Shown piece after piece: positions 38,130 to 45,113 of a DNA stretch of 49,836 nucleotides. The number at the start of each line of letters is the position of its first letter. The first letter of the stretch is position 1. The notes beneath the pieces are model-generated. The model ran no database searches. It worked only from the letters and a program-made list of their open reading frames with translations, and was not told the origin of the DNA. The DNA lies in the NCBI GenBank assembly GCA_964364175.1, contig CAYILR010000033.1, positions 1 to 49,836 of the forward strand, in the 5' to 3' direction. The position numbers were made by a program, and so were the translations under genes. This stretch comes from CAYILR01 sp964364175 (GTDB lineage: Bacteria > Bdellovibrionota > UBA1018).

Positions 38130-38488
38130 ATACGAAAACCTGTCCCTACTCCGATGCAGTGCCTCGAACAAAACATCTTGGTCCCATTCCTCTGCGCCTC
38201 GGCTACCTTGAAGGCTCTCCGGGCGAAGGTGACACCACAAGCTGGGCAGACGACCTCGATCGGTGGCGTCCGCTTCGCGTGGCTCGTGGAGTGCTCCACG
38301 TTCGTCATCACCTCAAGGTTCTCCGGTCTGTTGTCGTCCTTCTTTTCGTTTCGATGGTGAACGACCTCGTCGTCCGCCAGCTTTCTTCCGAGGACCTTCT
38401 CCATTACGACTCGATGCTCCAGTCGAAGCACCCCATCGACCTTGACGCGAACGTAGCCTTGGTTGTCGTAGTAGCGGCCTTCAGGCAT
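38120..38488 (-). CDS. HNH homing endonuclease (122 aa)
   Basis: LEHRVVMEKVLGRKLADDEVVHHRNEKKDDNRPENLEVMTN is the HNH_3-type signature (His-His, Asn, then N.PENLE). A CPACG...CSRHC zinc pair follows. ATG 38488 is preferred to 38521, which lies inside tRNA-Glu(TTC). The C-terminus runs ten bases into tRNA-Glu(CTC). It is a free-standing homing enzyme wedged between two tRNA-Glu genes. Confidence 0.85.
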   Translation of the reverse strand: MPEGRYYDNQGYVRVKVDGVLRLEHRVVMEKVLGRKLADDEVVHHRNEKKDDNRPENLEVMTNVEHSTSHAKRTPPIEVVCPACGVTFARRAFKVAEAQRNGTKMFCSRHCIGVGTGFRMAQ

Positions 38489-38494
38489 GTTGGT

Positions 38495-38566
38495 GACCTG
38501 GGTGGGAGTTGAACCCGACATCTTTGAGGTGAAAGCTCAAGATCCTAACCTTTGAACGACCAGGCC
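38495..38566 (-). tRNA. tRNA-Glu(TTC)
   Basis: Acceptor GGCCTGG/CCAGGTC, anticodon arm TTGAG-CTTTCAC-CTCAA, T loop TTCAACT on a weak stem (outer two pairs mismatched). Confidence 0.82.
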
Positions 38567-38613
38567 ATGCTGTTCTCGGCTGCTGTCTGTTCTTCGTCGT
38601 CTTCGCTCTGCAT
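38545..38613 (-). CDS. Possible 22-residue leader-like ORF
   Basis: AGGAGG lies five bases before ATG 38613; the ORF (MQSEDDEEQTAAENS...) is acidic and ends inside the D arm of tRNA-Glu(TTC). The ribosome site is strong but the overlap with a tRNA makes translation doubtful. Confidence 0.2.
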   Translation of the reverse strand: MQSEDDEEQTAAENSMAWSFKG

Positions 38614-38661
38614 GGCGGTCCTCCTTTCTCCTCTACCTGTTTCCTGGTCTTGTGCGTTGGC

Positions 38662-38735
38662 ACCCCGTGAGAGAATTGAACTCCCGGCCTCAACGTTCGT
38701 AGCGTTGCGCTCTAATCCATCTGAGCTAACGGGGC
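38662..38735 (-). tRNA. tRNA-Arg(ACG)
   Basis: Acceptor GCCCCGT/ACGGGGT, anticodon arm CAACG-CTACGAA-CGTTG, D arm GCTC/GAGC, T loop TTCAATT. A34 is presumably converted to inosine. Confidence 0.9.
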
Positions 38736-38801
38736 ATGAACCTGCACTCGACCTTTCTCTGACGCTGGCGAACCTCTGAACCTGAACCTTCCGAACTTGG
38801 T

Positions 38802-38873
38802 AGCCCCGCTCGGGATCGAACCGAGGACCTTCTCCGTGTAAAGGAGCCGCTGCTACCGCTGAGCTACGGGGCT
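38802..38873 (-). tRNA. tRNA-Val(TAC)
   Basis: Acceptor AGCCCCG/CGGGGCT, anticodon arm CTCC-TTTACAC-GGAG, T arm CTCGG-TTCGATC-CCGAG. Confidence 0.92.
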
Positions 38874-38878
38874 GTGGT

Positions 38879-38950
38879 CGGCAGGGTGAGAATTGAACTC
38901 ACTCATACACGCTTATCAGGCGTGCCCCTTGACCGGTTGGGTACCTGCCG
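38879..38950 (-). tRNA. tRNA-Ile(GAT)
   Basis: Acceptor CGGCAGG/CCTGCCG, anticodon arm CACGC-CTGATAA-GCGTG, T arm GTGAG-TTCAATT-CTCAC. Confidence 0.92.
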
Positions 38951-39024
38951 ATGCTGTCATCGTGGTTCCCGTAATCGCGTCTTCCATCCTGCACCTCCTC
39001 GATCTGGTTTCACTGTCTTCTGGT

Positions 39025-39097
39025 CGTGGCGACTGGACTCGAACCAAGCAACCTTTCCCTTATGAGGGGACTGCACTACCAATTGTGCTACGCCACG
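39025..39097 (-). tRNA. tRNA-Met(CAT), elongator or Ile2
   Basis: Acceptor CGTGGCG/CGCCACG fully paired, anticodon loop CTCATAA on TCCC/GGGA, D arm GCAC/GTGC. The paired 1-72 position argues against an initiator. Confidence 0.88.
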
Positions 39098-39107
39098 AAA
39101 CATTGGA

Positions 39108-39178
39108 GCCGACGGTCCGAGTCGAACGGACGACCTTTGCTTTACGAAAGCACTGCACTACCTCTGTGCTACGCCGGC
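39108..39178 (-). tRNA. tRNA-Thr(CGT)
   Basis: Acceptor GCCGGCG/CGTCGGC, anticodon loop TTCGTAA on TGCT/AGCA, T arm GTCCG-TTCGACT-CGGAC. Confidence 0.9.
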
Positions 39179-39209
39179 AAACCCTTTCACTGTCCTACGC
39201 GAACCTGGA

Positions 39210-39281
39210 GCCCGCGGCCAGAATCGAACTGGCGACCTTCTGCTTACAAGGCAACTGCTCTACCGACTGAGCTACACGGGC
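39210..39281 (-). tRNA. tRNA-Thr(TGT)
   Basis: Acceptor GCCCGTG/CGCGGGC, anticodon loop CTTGTAA, D arm GCTC/GAGC, T arm GCCAG-TTCGATT-CTGGC. Confidence 0.92.
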
Positions 39282-39296
39282 ACGAACCGAACTGGA

Positions 39297-39367
39297 GCCG
39301 ACGGCGAGAATCGAACTCGCGACCTTTTCCTTACCAAGGAACTGCACTACCCCTGTGCTACGTCGGC
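39297..39367 (-). tRNA. tRNA-Thr(GGT)
   Basis: Acceptor GCCGACG/CGTCGGC, anticodon loop TTGGTAA on TTCC/GGAA, T arm GCGAG-TTCGATT-CTCGC, CCA encoded. Confidence 0.92.
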
Positions 39368-39374
39368 ATGTGGT

Positions 39375-39446
39375 GGGACCGCCCGGACTCGAACCGGGAA
39401 CTCACAGATTAAAAGTCTAGGCGGATACCTATTTCCACACGGTCCC
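39375..39446 (-). tRNA. tRNA-Lys(TTT)
   Basis: Acceptor GGGACCG/CGGTCCC, anticodon loop CTTTTAA on a partly mismatched stem, T arm CCCGG-TTCGAGT-CCGGG, ACCA encoded. Confidence 0.88.
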
Positions 39447-39526
39447 ATGTTGAGGTGGGCCGCTGCGTTTGTATCGGGTCTCCGTCATCTGCTGCTCCTT
39501 TCTTCGTTCACGTTTCACTGCTTGGT

Positions 39527-39599
39527 GGACCGGGTGGGAGTCGAACCCACGACTTTCTACTTAAGAGGCAGATACTCTGGCCAACTGAGTTACCGATCC
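39527..39599 (-). tRNA. tRNA-Lys(CTT)
   Basis: Acceptor GGATCGG/CCGGTCC, anticodon arm TCTGC-CTCTTAA-GTAGA, T arm GTGGG-TTCGACT-CCCAC, ACCA encoded. A normal-order tRNA-Lys(CTT), so Y RNA 5 is not the only source of this anticodon. Confidence 0.92.
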
Positions 39600-39618
39600 G
39601 TACCTTTCAGAACCTGGT

Positions 39619-39690
39619 GGAGCCAGCCGGGGTCGAACCGGCGACCTACACGATGCCATCGTGGCGCTCTCCCAACTGAGCTATGGCCCC
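39619..39690 (-). tRNA. tRNA-Ala(GGC)
   Basis: Acceptor GGGGCCA/TGGCTCC, anticodon loop ATGGCAT on CACG/CGTG, T arm GCCGG-TTCGACC-CCGGC, ACCA encoded. Confidence 0.9.
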
Positions 39691-39707
39691 ACAACACGAA
39701 ACCTGGT

Positions 39708-39780
39708 CGGAGTGACAGGAATTGAACCTGCGACTTCTCGGCCCCAAACCGAGCGCTCTACCAAGCTGAGCTACACTCCG
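39708..39780 (-). tRNA. tRNA-Pro(TGG)
   Basis: Acceptor CGGAGTG/CACTCCG, anticodon arm CTCGG-TTTGGGG-CCGAG, T loop TTCAATT, ACCA encoded. Confidence 0.92.
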
Positions 39781-39811
39781 TCACTGTCATCCGCACCTCG
39801 AACTTGCTGGT

Positions 39812-39882
39812 CGGAGTGGCAGGACTCGAACCTGCGACTTCTTGGTCCCCGACCAAGCGCGCTACCTCTGCGCTACACCCCG
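39812..39882 (-). tRNA. tRNA-Pro(GGG)
   Basis: Acceptor CGGGGTG/CACTCCG, anticodon arm CTTGG-TCGGGGA-CCAAG, T arm GCAGG-TTCGAGT-CCTGC, ACCA encoded. Confidence 0.92.
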
Positions 39883-39887
39883 AAACC

Positions 39888-39956
39888 GAGACGACGTGAA
39901 GCCAGGCAGGCTAGCCCTCACCGTGGAGCCGGGACTCCTTGTCTTCACGTCGTCTC
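39888..39956. repeat. Perfect 14-bp inverted repeat with 41-base loop in the tRNA array
   Basis: GAGACGACGTGAAG (39888-39901) and its exact complement (39943-39956). The loop on the minus strand can form GGAG-TCCCGG-CTCC. It is neither a tRNA nor a Y RNA (no CGA/CTTG pair), and may be an additional structured RNA. Confidence 0.6.
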
Positions 39957-40008
39957 CTCAACCTCGTTCACTTCTGTCTCCTCTGCTGAACGGCGCCTGC
40001 GCGCTGGT

Positions 40009-40080
40009 GGAGCCGGCGAGAATCGAACTCGCTACCTCATCGTTGCGAACGATGCGCTCTCCCATATGAGCTACGACCCC
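40009..40080 (-). tRNA. tRNA-Ala(CGC)
   Basis: Acceptor GGGGTCG/CGGCTCC, anticodon arm CATCG-TTCGCAA-CGATG, T arm GCGAG-TTCGATT-CTCGC. Confidence 0.92.
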
Positions 40081-40108
40081 GAACTTTGCTTCCCTTCACG
40101 AACCTGGT

Positions 40109-40181
40109 GGAGCGAGCGAGAATCGAACTCGCGACCTCCTGCTTGCAAAGCAGGCGCTACTCCCAACTGAGCTATCGCCCC
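40109..40181 (-). tRNA. tRNA-Ala(TGC)
   Basis: Acceptor GGGGCGA/TCGCTCC, anticodon arm CCTGC-TTTGCAA-GCAGG, T arm GCGAG-TTCGATT-CTCGC. Confidence 0.93.
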
Positions 40182-40189
40182 AAACTGGC

Positions 40190-40261
40190 CCCGACGGCGA
40201 GACTCGAACTCGCTAAGTTTCCACAGACAATGGAATGGTGCGACTCTTTACCTTCGTCGGG
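40190..40261 (-). tRNA. tRNA-Asp(GTC)
   Basis: Acceptor CCCGACG/CGTCGGG, D arm GGT/ACC, anticodon arm TTCCA-TTGTCTG-TGGAA, T arm GCGAG-TTCGAGT-CTCGC. Confidence 0.88.
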
Positions 40262-40311
40262 ATGCTCACGAACCGAACTGGACCTGCTTCATTCGACCTC
40301 CAGAAACTCAA

Positions 40312-40346
40312 GAGCCCCCTCTGCCGGTTCTCGGCAGAGGGGGCTC
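40312..40346. repeat. 15-bp perfect hairpin near the head of the tRNA array
   Basis: GAGCCCCCTCTGCCG and its exact complement with a five-base loop. No T run follows on either strand. In the 220 bases between tRNA-Asp and tRNA-Pro(CGG) nothing else is recognised. It may be a processing site or a terminator with weak tail. Confidence 0.6.
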
Positions 40347-40483
40347 ATGGGGAGCCTGGTGCCGAGAACCTGTCAGTTGTCCGTGGTAGCCTCACCGCGC
40401 TTGTTGGCGCGGCGATCGGTACCATTGGTACCTGTCGTAATGACGACGGCTTTGGCTTCGCTTCTCACCATGAAGGTCTTGGT

Positions 40484-40554
40484 CAGGGCGGCAGGACTCG
40501 AACCTGCGACTTCTTCCATCCGAGGGAAGCACGCTACCGCTGCGCCACACCCTG
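40484..40554 (-). tRNA. tRNA-Pro(CGG)
   Basis: Acceptor CAGGGTG/CGCCCTG, D arm GCGC/GCGT, anticodon arm CTTCC-CTCGGAT-GGAAG, T arm GCAGG-TTCGAGT-CCTGC. First tRNA of the array. Confidence 0.9.
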
Positions 40555-40682
40555 GCACTGCCATGCTGAGAAGCATGGTAGGCTGCGGTTGTGGGTGGAG
40601 AGCGGCGAGCATTGAAATCGAGCCTCGTGAGAGAGTGCGTGCGGGAGAGGAAGCCTGGCCGGCGCCTCTTGCGTTCGGGCAG

Positions 40683-40710
40683 GTTATCGGACGGCACTGA
40701 GACGTGTCAA
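40683..40710 (-). promoter_or_regulatory. Promoter of the tRNA array
   Basis: Minus strand TTGACA (40710-40705), 16 bases, GATAAC (40688-40683). About 120 bases precede the first tRNA; a CCATGCT-GAGA-AGCATGG hairpin (40561-40578) lies in that leader. Confidence 0.55.
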
Positions 40711-40799
40711 GCGCCTCGTCATTCAATTTCGTAAGTGCGCGGATCTCGTTAGCTTTTCAACACAAATCAGGATCGACTCCGCCAGATCAGAGGCCAGGA

Positions 40800-41171
40800 T
40801 CACTTGCGGGGGATGGATTTGACGTCGATGAAGTCTGGCTCGCCGGCCCAGTTCTTCATCTCGGCGTCGAGGCTCCAGTCGATGGGCCGTTCAGGAAGCT
40901 TCTCGTTTTCTTCGGCGAAGTCAGGATGCACGTTGCGCCGTCGATAGCCGTCATCACTCAAGGACGTAAACGCATCGCCCAAGACGAGGAACTCTCGTGC
41001 TACTTCTTCAAGCATGGTCGCGGTGTCAATCTTCGAGGCCACGATCTTGACCTCGTCGTGGACCGGCAGTGGATGGAGTGCGGCCGGATGCCCGCACACG
41101 GCGCACGGGATGTTGCCGTTCTCGTCACGAGCACCAAGGCCGTTCGGCTTGAAGATGTGGCCCAGCGTCAT
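40800..41171 (-). CDS. Hypothetical protein (123 aa)
   Basis: CAVCGHPAALHPLPVHDEV near the N-terminus is a likely metal site; the rest is helical and acidic. Its last gene neighbours overlap by one base (41171). It is the final gene of the 49.8-to-40.8 kb minus-strand block before the tRNA array promoter. No family recognised. Confidence 0.65.
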   Translation of the reverse strand: MTLGHIFKPNGLGARDENGNIPCAVCGHPAALHPLPVHDEVKIVASKIDTATMLEEVAREFLVLGDAFTSLSDDGYRRRNVHPDFAEENEKLPERPIDWSLDAEMKNWAGEPDFIDVKSIPRK

Positions 41172-41518
41172 CAGTGCTTCAGCCCTGGGTTCGGCAGCAT
41201 GACGACGAAGCCGCTCAGGCCCTCGACGGCTTTGGTCTTGGCGTCAGGTGTGCGCTCCTCGTGGTACAACATCGAGCACTCTGAAGCCTGCCCCTGAAGG
41301 TGCTTCATGGCAACCTTCGTCATTCCAGCGTCGTGACATAGGCGTCTGGTCACCGACGCTGGGATCTCCGTCGCCAGCAAGATCACCGGCAGCGGAGCCT
41401 CGGCCTTGCCCTTCTCGGCCACGAAGGCGTCGATGCACAAGAGCAGCCTTTCGGCAAGCTCGTGAGCCAGGTCGTGGTGGGAGTCGATCTGTTCTTCGTC
41501 GTCGTGTTCGTTGCTCAT
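41171..41518 (-). CDS. Hypothetical protein (115 aa)
   Basis: ATG 41518 with GGGAGA upstream is preferred to 41572. An acidic N-terminus (EHDDEEQIDSHHDLAHELAERLL) precedes an alpha/beta region (APLPVILLATEIPASVTRRLC). No family recognised. Confidence 0.65.
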   Translation of the reverse strand: MSNEHDDEEQIDSHHDLAHELAERLLLCIDAFVAEKGKAEAPLPVILLATEIPASVTRRLCHDAGMTKVAMKHLQGQASECSMLYHEERTPDAKTKAVEGLSGFVVMLPNPGLKH

Positions 41519-41561
41519 GAGAATCTCCCGTTGACCGTGCCTGCCCCAGAATGGCGCTTCA

Positions 41562-41798
41562 TCAGTAGCCACCGCCGAGGTCCTTCTTCATGGTGAGCAG
41601 CGCCGCTCCTGACCAGGTGCCGTCGCTGTTGATGACGGTCTCGGGTGGGATGATGGTGGCGACTCGCTTGCCGTGTTTCTCGACGTGGATCGTCATGCCG
41701 TGAGAAACACGGTCGATGAGGTCACCAGGCGACGAGCGAAGCTCCATCATCGTGACAGTTGCCTCTTGGCCGCTGAAGTCCTTGGGTGGAAGGCTCAC
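41562..41798 (-). CDS. Phd/YefM-like antitoxin-domain protein (78 aa)
   Basis: VTMMELRSSPGDLIDRVSHGMTIHVEKHGKRVATIIPPE is the classic Phd/YefM fold ('R.N...L.V..G....I.R.GK.VA.I.P'). No toxin of the Doc, RelE or VapC kinds is adjacent; the partner lies upstream and looks like another antitoxin. The role may be transcription control. It overlaps the next gene by four bases. Confidence 0.75.
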   Translation of the reverse strand: MSLPPKDFSGQEATVTMMELRSSPGDLIDRVSHGMTIHVEKHGKRVATIIPPETVINSDGTWSGAALLTMKKDLGGGY

Positions 41799-42064
41799 GA
41801 CTTGGCCTCCTTGAATTTAGCAGCCTCGGCGCAGATCCGGTCGTCGAGCCACGCCTTGAGCAGCACCTGGTAGCCAACGCCCTCGCGCCGCGCAAACTCC
41901 TTGAGGACGGTGAGCATCTTCGTCGGCATCCGTAGCGTGATGCTCGTAGACTCGCCCACACGCGGTACAGCGCGTGGAGCGTCGACCCACCCTTGGAGGC
42001 TGGGCTGGGCGTTCCAGTATCGTGCTTCATCTCGAAGCTGTTGAACCGTTGCCTTTTTCTTCAC
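41795..42064 (-). CDS. CopG/BrnA-like ribbon-helix-helix protein (89 aa)
   Basis: GTG 42064 has GGAGG seven bases upstream; GTG 42067 is an alternative. ESTSITLRMPTKMLTVLKEFARREGVGYQVLLKAWLDDRI matches the BrnA/CopG antitoxin end ('I.LRLP..LL..LK..A...G..YQ.LL...L'). The N-terminal ATVQQLRDEARYWN helix is extra. No BrnT-like toxin gene is nearby. Confidence 0.72.
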   Translation of the reverse strand: MKKKATVQQLRDEARYWNAQPSLQGWVDAPRAVPRVGESTSITLRMPTKMLTVLKEFARREGVGYQVLLKAWLDDRICAEAAKFKEAKS

Positions 42065-42068
42065 CACT

Positions 42069-42173
42069 TCATCCTCCGTCGCTACGAGCCACGATGTTGA
42101 TGATGCCGAGCAGGTTGATGAGGACAACCGCCGCCAGCGCGAACAGGGCGCCACCTGTGGTCGGCGCCTTCAT
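42069..42173 (-). CDS. 34-residue single-span membrane peptide
   Basis: MKAPTTGG then a single span (ALFALAAVVLINLLGIINIVA) and RSDGG. Its ATG overlaps the DHH gene's stop by four bases, and GGAGG follows for the next gene, so it is in the operon. Small hydrophobic phage peptides can act in lysis or signalling, but nothing specific is known. Confidence 0.6.
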   Translation of the reverse strand: MKAPTTGGALFALAAVVLINLLGIINIVARSDGG

Positions 42174-43030
42174 GAGCGCACCAGCATCGGTGGCGCGTTG
42201 CTGCTGAAGCCGGCTGCGTGTTTGTGCCCGCCACCGCCGAACTTCTGGGCAATGGCTGCGACGTCGATGCCCTTCTCTTTGTCCGAGCGCAGTGAGTAGG
42301 CGAAGTTGCCGTCCTTCGTCATGCGCCACATGACGGCGAACGGGTGCTTCTTGTCGAGGATGTCACCGATCTCGGACTGCCAGTTGGTGGCGTTCACGCA
42401 CGGGACCTTGTGGCCGTCGAGGAAGGTGAACGCGGGCTCGTGGACTGCCTTCTTGATGATCGAGTTGCGGTAAGCCAGGCAGGCAGCACCTTGCGCCTTG
42501 ACCTCGGAAAGGCCCGTGGGGCTCTCCATACGCTCGGCGAAAGCGTCCCACTGTTGGATCGCATCCTTGGCGTTGAGGTCCATCATCTCGACAACGATCT
42601 TGACCTCCTCCCACTGCGGGAGCTTGTGCAGCCAGATATCGTTGTCCTCGACGTAGCGGACGATGGTGGGAAGCTCGGAGTCACCCCCGTGGAAGAAGGC
42701 CCAGGTAATGTGCGCGCCGGACTGGTCTTGGCGGATGTGCTGGGCGAACTCTGAGCCTGCCAGAGCCTCGGCAGCCGTCTTGTGGTGGTCGAGAACGGTG
42801 ATCGAGTGCGCAACCGTCCTGAGGCGCTCCAGTTGCGCCAGCGGGTACGAGAAGTCGACGAGGTAGAGGTCCCGGTCGGCGAACACGTCGTTGGCCGGGA
42901 TCGGCGTGTGATAGCCCGCAGCCAGGTAGTCGGCGTTGTCGCCGAGCTTCTTCCATGCGGCCCAGGCCGAGCACAGGCCATCAGGGCAGCTTTGATGGTA
43001 GATGACGAGCGCGGTCTTCGTTCGGTCCAT
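42170..43030 (-). CDS. DHH/DHHA1 phosphoesterase (286 aa)
   Basis: DHH-family motifs in order: CPDGLCSAWAAW (motif I, Asp present), LVDFSYP (motif II), VLDHHKT (motif III DHH), YVEDNDIW (motif IV), and GGGGHKHAAGF for the DHHA1 GGGH site. Related enzymes are oligoribonucleases (NrnA), RecJ-like nucleases and cyclic-dinucleotide hydrolases. Length matches the NrnA type. A phage copy could degrade short RNAs or defence signalling nucleotides; the sequence does not tell which. Confidence 0.88.
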   Translation of the reverse strand: MDRTKTALVIYHQSCPDGLCSAWAAWKKLGDNADYLAAGYHTPIPANDVFADRDLYLVDFSYPLAQLERLRTVAHSITVLDHHKTAAEALAGSEFAQHIRQDQSGAHITWAFFHGGDSELPTIVRYVEDNDIWLHKLPQWEEVKIVVEMMDLNAKDAIQQWDAFAERMESPTGLSEVKAQGAACLAYRNSIIKKAVHEPAFTFLDGHKVPCVNATNWQSEIGDILDKKHPFAVMWRMTKDGNFAYSLRSDKEKGIDVAAIAQKFGGGGHKHAAGFSSNAPPMLVRS

Positions 43031-43033
43031 GAG

Positions 43034-43237
43034 CTACTCCCACCGCGTGGTCCGGACCTTGTCCGGTCTTCCTGGCGGTGGCCGAGCTTGCTTCTGGAGA
43101 TCCATCTGCTCAACCTTTTTCTTCGCTCGGACGATGAGCGCCCGGTCCTCGGCCGGAACGGTCTTCGCCTCCTGAGCGGCCTGGATGAGCCGCACGAGAG
43201 CGTCACGCTCGTTCTGGGTGAGGCGCTTTTCGTTCAC
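43034..43237 (-). CDS. Small hypothetical protein (67 aa)
   Basis: A basic, helical protein (TQNERDALVRLIQAAQEAK; RAKKKVEQMDLQKQ). It sits three bases from the DHH gene. No family recognised. Confidence 0.6.
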   Translation of the reverse strand: MNEKRLTQNERDALVRLIQAAQEAKTVPAEDRALIVRAKKKVEQMDLQKQARPPPGRPDKVRTTRWE

Positions 43238-43244
43238 GTAGCCT

Positions 43245-44570
43245 TCACCGCACTCTGAGCGCAGCGAGGAGGCGTGCTCGCAACGAGTCTGTGATGTGTG
43301 GGTCGCTGTCGACGTCCTCGATCAGCTTGCCAATGACCTCGGCCCCTTTGGTTGAGCGCTCGATGCCGCGGTCAGACCCGGCCCGCACCCTGCCCTCAGC
43401 AATGTCGACGAGACGCTGCATGATGTCGCCGACGTGGAGACCGTTCTCCCACGCGCGTGCAGCTTGCGACATCTCGGTGTACAGGTCACGGATGAGCGCC
43501 TTATCGAGGTCACGCTTGACGGCGTCCGTGATGTCGTGGCCGGTCTTGGTGACGACCCGGTTCTCGTGCTCGTGGAACTCCCGCTTCGGCATGGGCAGCA
43601 GGCCGTGTTCATCGACCTGCTTGCGAAGCTGCTCAACAGCCTCTGGTGTGAACACCTCACCTTGGGCGTCGGGGACGCCGGGCTTCGGCAGCGGGACTCC
43701 TCCCGCTGTCTTCAACGTCCAGGCGCGGAACATCTCGTAGATGTCTGCCTGGGCCGCCGCGACCTTCTCACCACGCACGAAGGCTTCACCCTCGGCGTTG
43801 ATCTTGATGAACTCACGGCCATCTGGCCCGAACAGCGTGAGCACCTTGTCGACGGACATGCACAAGATGGTGAGCGGCTTGCGCTCCTCGAACTTCACCA
43901 ACGGGAGCCCGGCCTCGCACATCGGGCACTCAGGTTCCTTGACCTTGGTTCCCATCGAGTAGCTATCCCGCCTTCCTGTAATAGGGGGGTAGATCATCGA
44001 TTCTGGTTTGGGACCATAATCACGCCAAGATGTGTCTTCGGCTGTGAATGGGCGTCCTTTGCTGTCGCTGGGGCGCATGTTGTGCATCGCCGGGGATGAG
44101 GGCATGGGCAGACGGCCCGTGGGGCTGCTGGCCCCCGTGCAGCGGAACCTGGCACTGTGCGCCATGTACCCGCTCCGGTCCTTCAAGCAGGTGACCGAGC
44201 CATCCTGTTCTCCGAAGAAGACCAGATTGGCTACGTCCTTCGCGTAGAAAGGAAGACGGGCATTCTCATCCGTGATCCAGATGACGAGATTTTGCCCTTT
44301 CATCTTCAGTTTGACGCCTCCCGCGCTTCGCACTTGGCGGTTCTCGTTCATCTCGACCCCAGCCCGGACTTCCGCAGCCAGGGACTTGAATACGTCCTCA
44401 GTCATGAAGCTGGAGACCGCGTGCGTCCCGCAATCCTGCTCGGTGCCCAAGTAGTCGACAAGCGAGAGCAGTGAGACTGGATTGCCGAAGCACACGATAA
44501 CGTGCTTGTTCTCACCTAGAACAAGATCAATAGGACGGTCGCGGGGTTCGATCGGCGTGAACTGGAACAT
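43245..44570 (-). CDS. Hypothetical protein (441 aa)
   Basis: No recognised domain. The N-terminal ~130 residues look alpha/beta (IDLVLGENKHVIVCFGNP, KLKMKGQNLVIWITDENARLPF), the middle is Pro/Ser/Arg-rich with CPMCEAGLPL, and the C-terminal ~200 residues are helical and charged. The reading frame is open throughout with even codon use, so I take it as one gene rather than a fusion by accident. ATG 44570 lies three bases from the previous stop. Confidence 0.65.
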   Translation of the reverse strand: MFQFTPIEPRDRPIDLVLGENKHVIVCFGNPVSLLSLVDYLGTEQDCGTHAVSSFMTEDVFKSLAAEVRAGVEMNENRQVRSAGGVKLKMKGQNLVIWITDENARLPFYAKDVANLVFFGEQDGSVTCLKDRSGYMAHSARFRCTGASSPTGRLPMPSSPAMHNMRPSDSKGRPFTAEDTSWRDYGPKPESMIYPPITGRRDSYSMGTKVKEPECPMCEAGLPLVKFEERKPLTILCMSVDKVLTLFGPDGREFIKINAEGEAFVRGEKVAAAQADIYEMFRAWTLKTAGGVPLPKPGVPDAQGEVFTPEAVEQLRKQVDEHGLLPMPKREFHEHENRVVTKTGHDITDAVKRDLDKALIRDLYTEMSQAARAWENGLHVGDIMQRLVDIAEGRVRAGSDRGIERSTKGAEVIGKLIEDVDSDPHITDSLRARLLAALRVR

Positions 44571-44573
44571 GGG

Positions 44574-44771
44574 TCACTCTCCTGTGTCTTTGTCGAGGTC
44601 GCCTGGCAGGTGCACCTTCGGTTCCTGACCTGCGGGGACTGGTTCATCGTCCCATTCGACGCGCGGTGCTGTGCCGTACAGCGACCGCACGATACCAAGT
44701 CGCCCGGTGATCCGGGATCTCACGCGGTCGTCCACCGCAAACTTGGGCTTCTTTCCGCTGACCTTGGTCAC
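44574..44771 (-). CDS. Small KOW-like hypothetical protein (65 aa)
   Basis: KFAVDDRVRSRITGRLGIVRSLYG resembles a small SH3-like or KOW beta-barrel ('F..GD.V......G.V..I'). No partner domain. It overlaps its upstream neighbour by four bases. Confidence 0.65.
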   Translation of the reverse strand: MTKVSGKKPKFAVDDRVRSRITGRLGIVRSLYGTAPRVEWDDEPVPAGQEPKVHLPGDLDKDTGE

Positions 44772-45052
44772 TTGTCTTGCAACACCGTGCCTGCAACCAC
44801 CACGTCATGCGCTGCCTGCGCGTAGAGTTTTGCCGTCTCCGGTGAAATGCCGGCAGCGCGTGCTTCAGCGTCTACAAGCTGACGCACGGCGCTCACCAAC
44901 GCCTCGTGAGCTTCCTTTAACTGCGCCGTGAGCTTGGCAACGACGGCCTCAGCATCCTTGAGAGCGGCTTCGGTTCGTTCGGATTTGACACGCCAGATAT
45001 CGATCTCCGCCTCAACGTCTATTCTGGCGCGGCGCAGAATATCGTGAATCAT
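44768..45052 (-). CDS. Coiled-coil hypothetical protein (94 aa)
   Basis: The middle is a heptad-rich helix (RTEAALKDAEAVVAKLTAQLKEAHEALVSAV). GAAAGGATG precedes ATG 45052. No family recognised. Confidence 0.6.
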   Translation of the reverse strand: MIHDILRRARIDVEAEIDIWRVKSERTEAALKDAEAVVAKLTAQLKEAHEALVSAVRQLVDAEARAAGISPETAKLYAQAAHDVVVAGTVLQDK

Positions 45053-45113
45053 GTGTCATCCTTTCGTGTGACCAACGGTCGTCCTTCGCGAACTTGAGCT
45101 TCTTCTCGCTCAT
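45012..45113 (-). CDS. Possible 33-residue basic ORF
   Basis: ATG 45113 overlaps the stop of the cREC gene and the ORF runs 41 bases into the coiled-coil gene. MSEKKLKFAKDDRWSHERM is basic. It may serve only to couple translation of the two neighbours. Confidence 0.3.
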   Translation of the reverse strand: MSEKKLKFAKDDRWSHERMTHDSRYSAPRQNRR

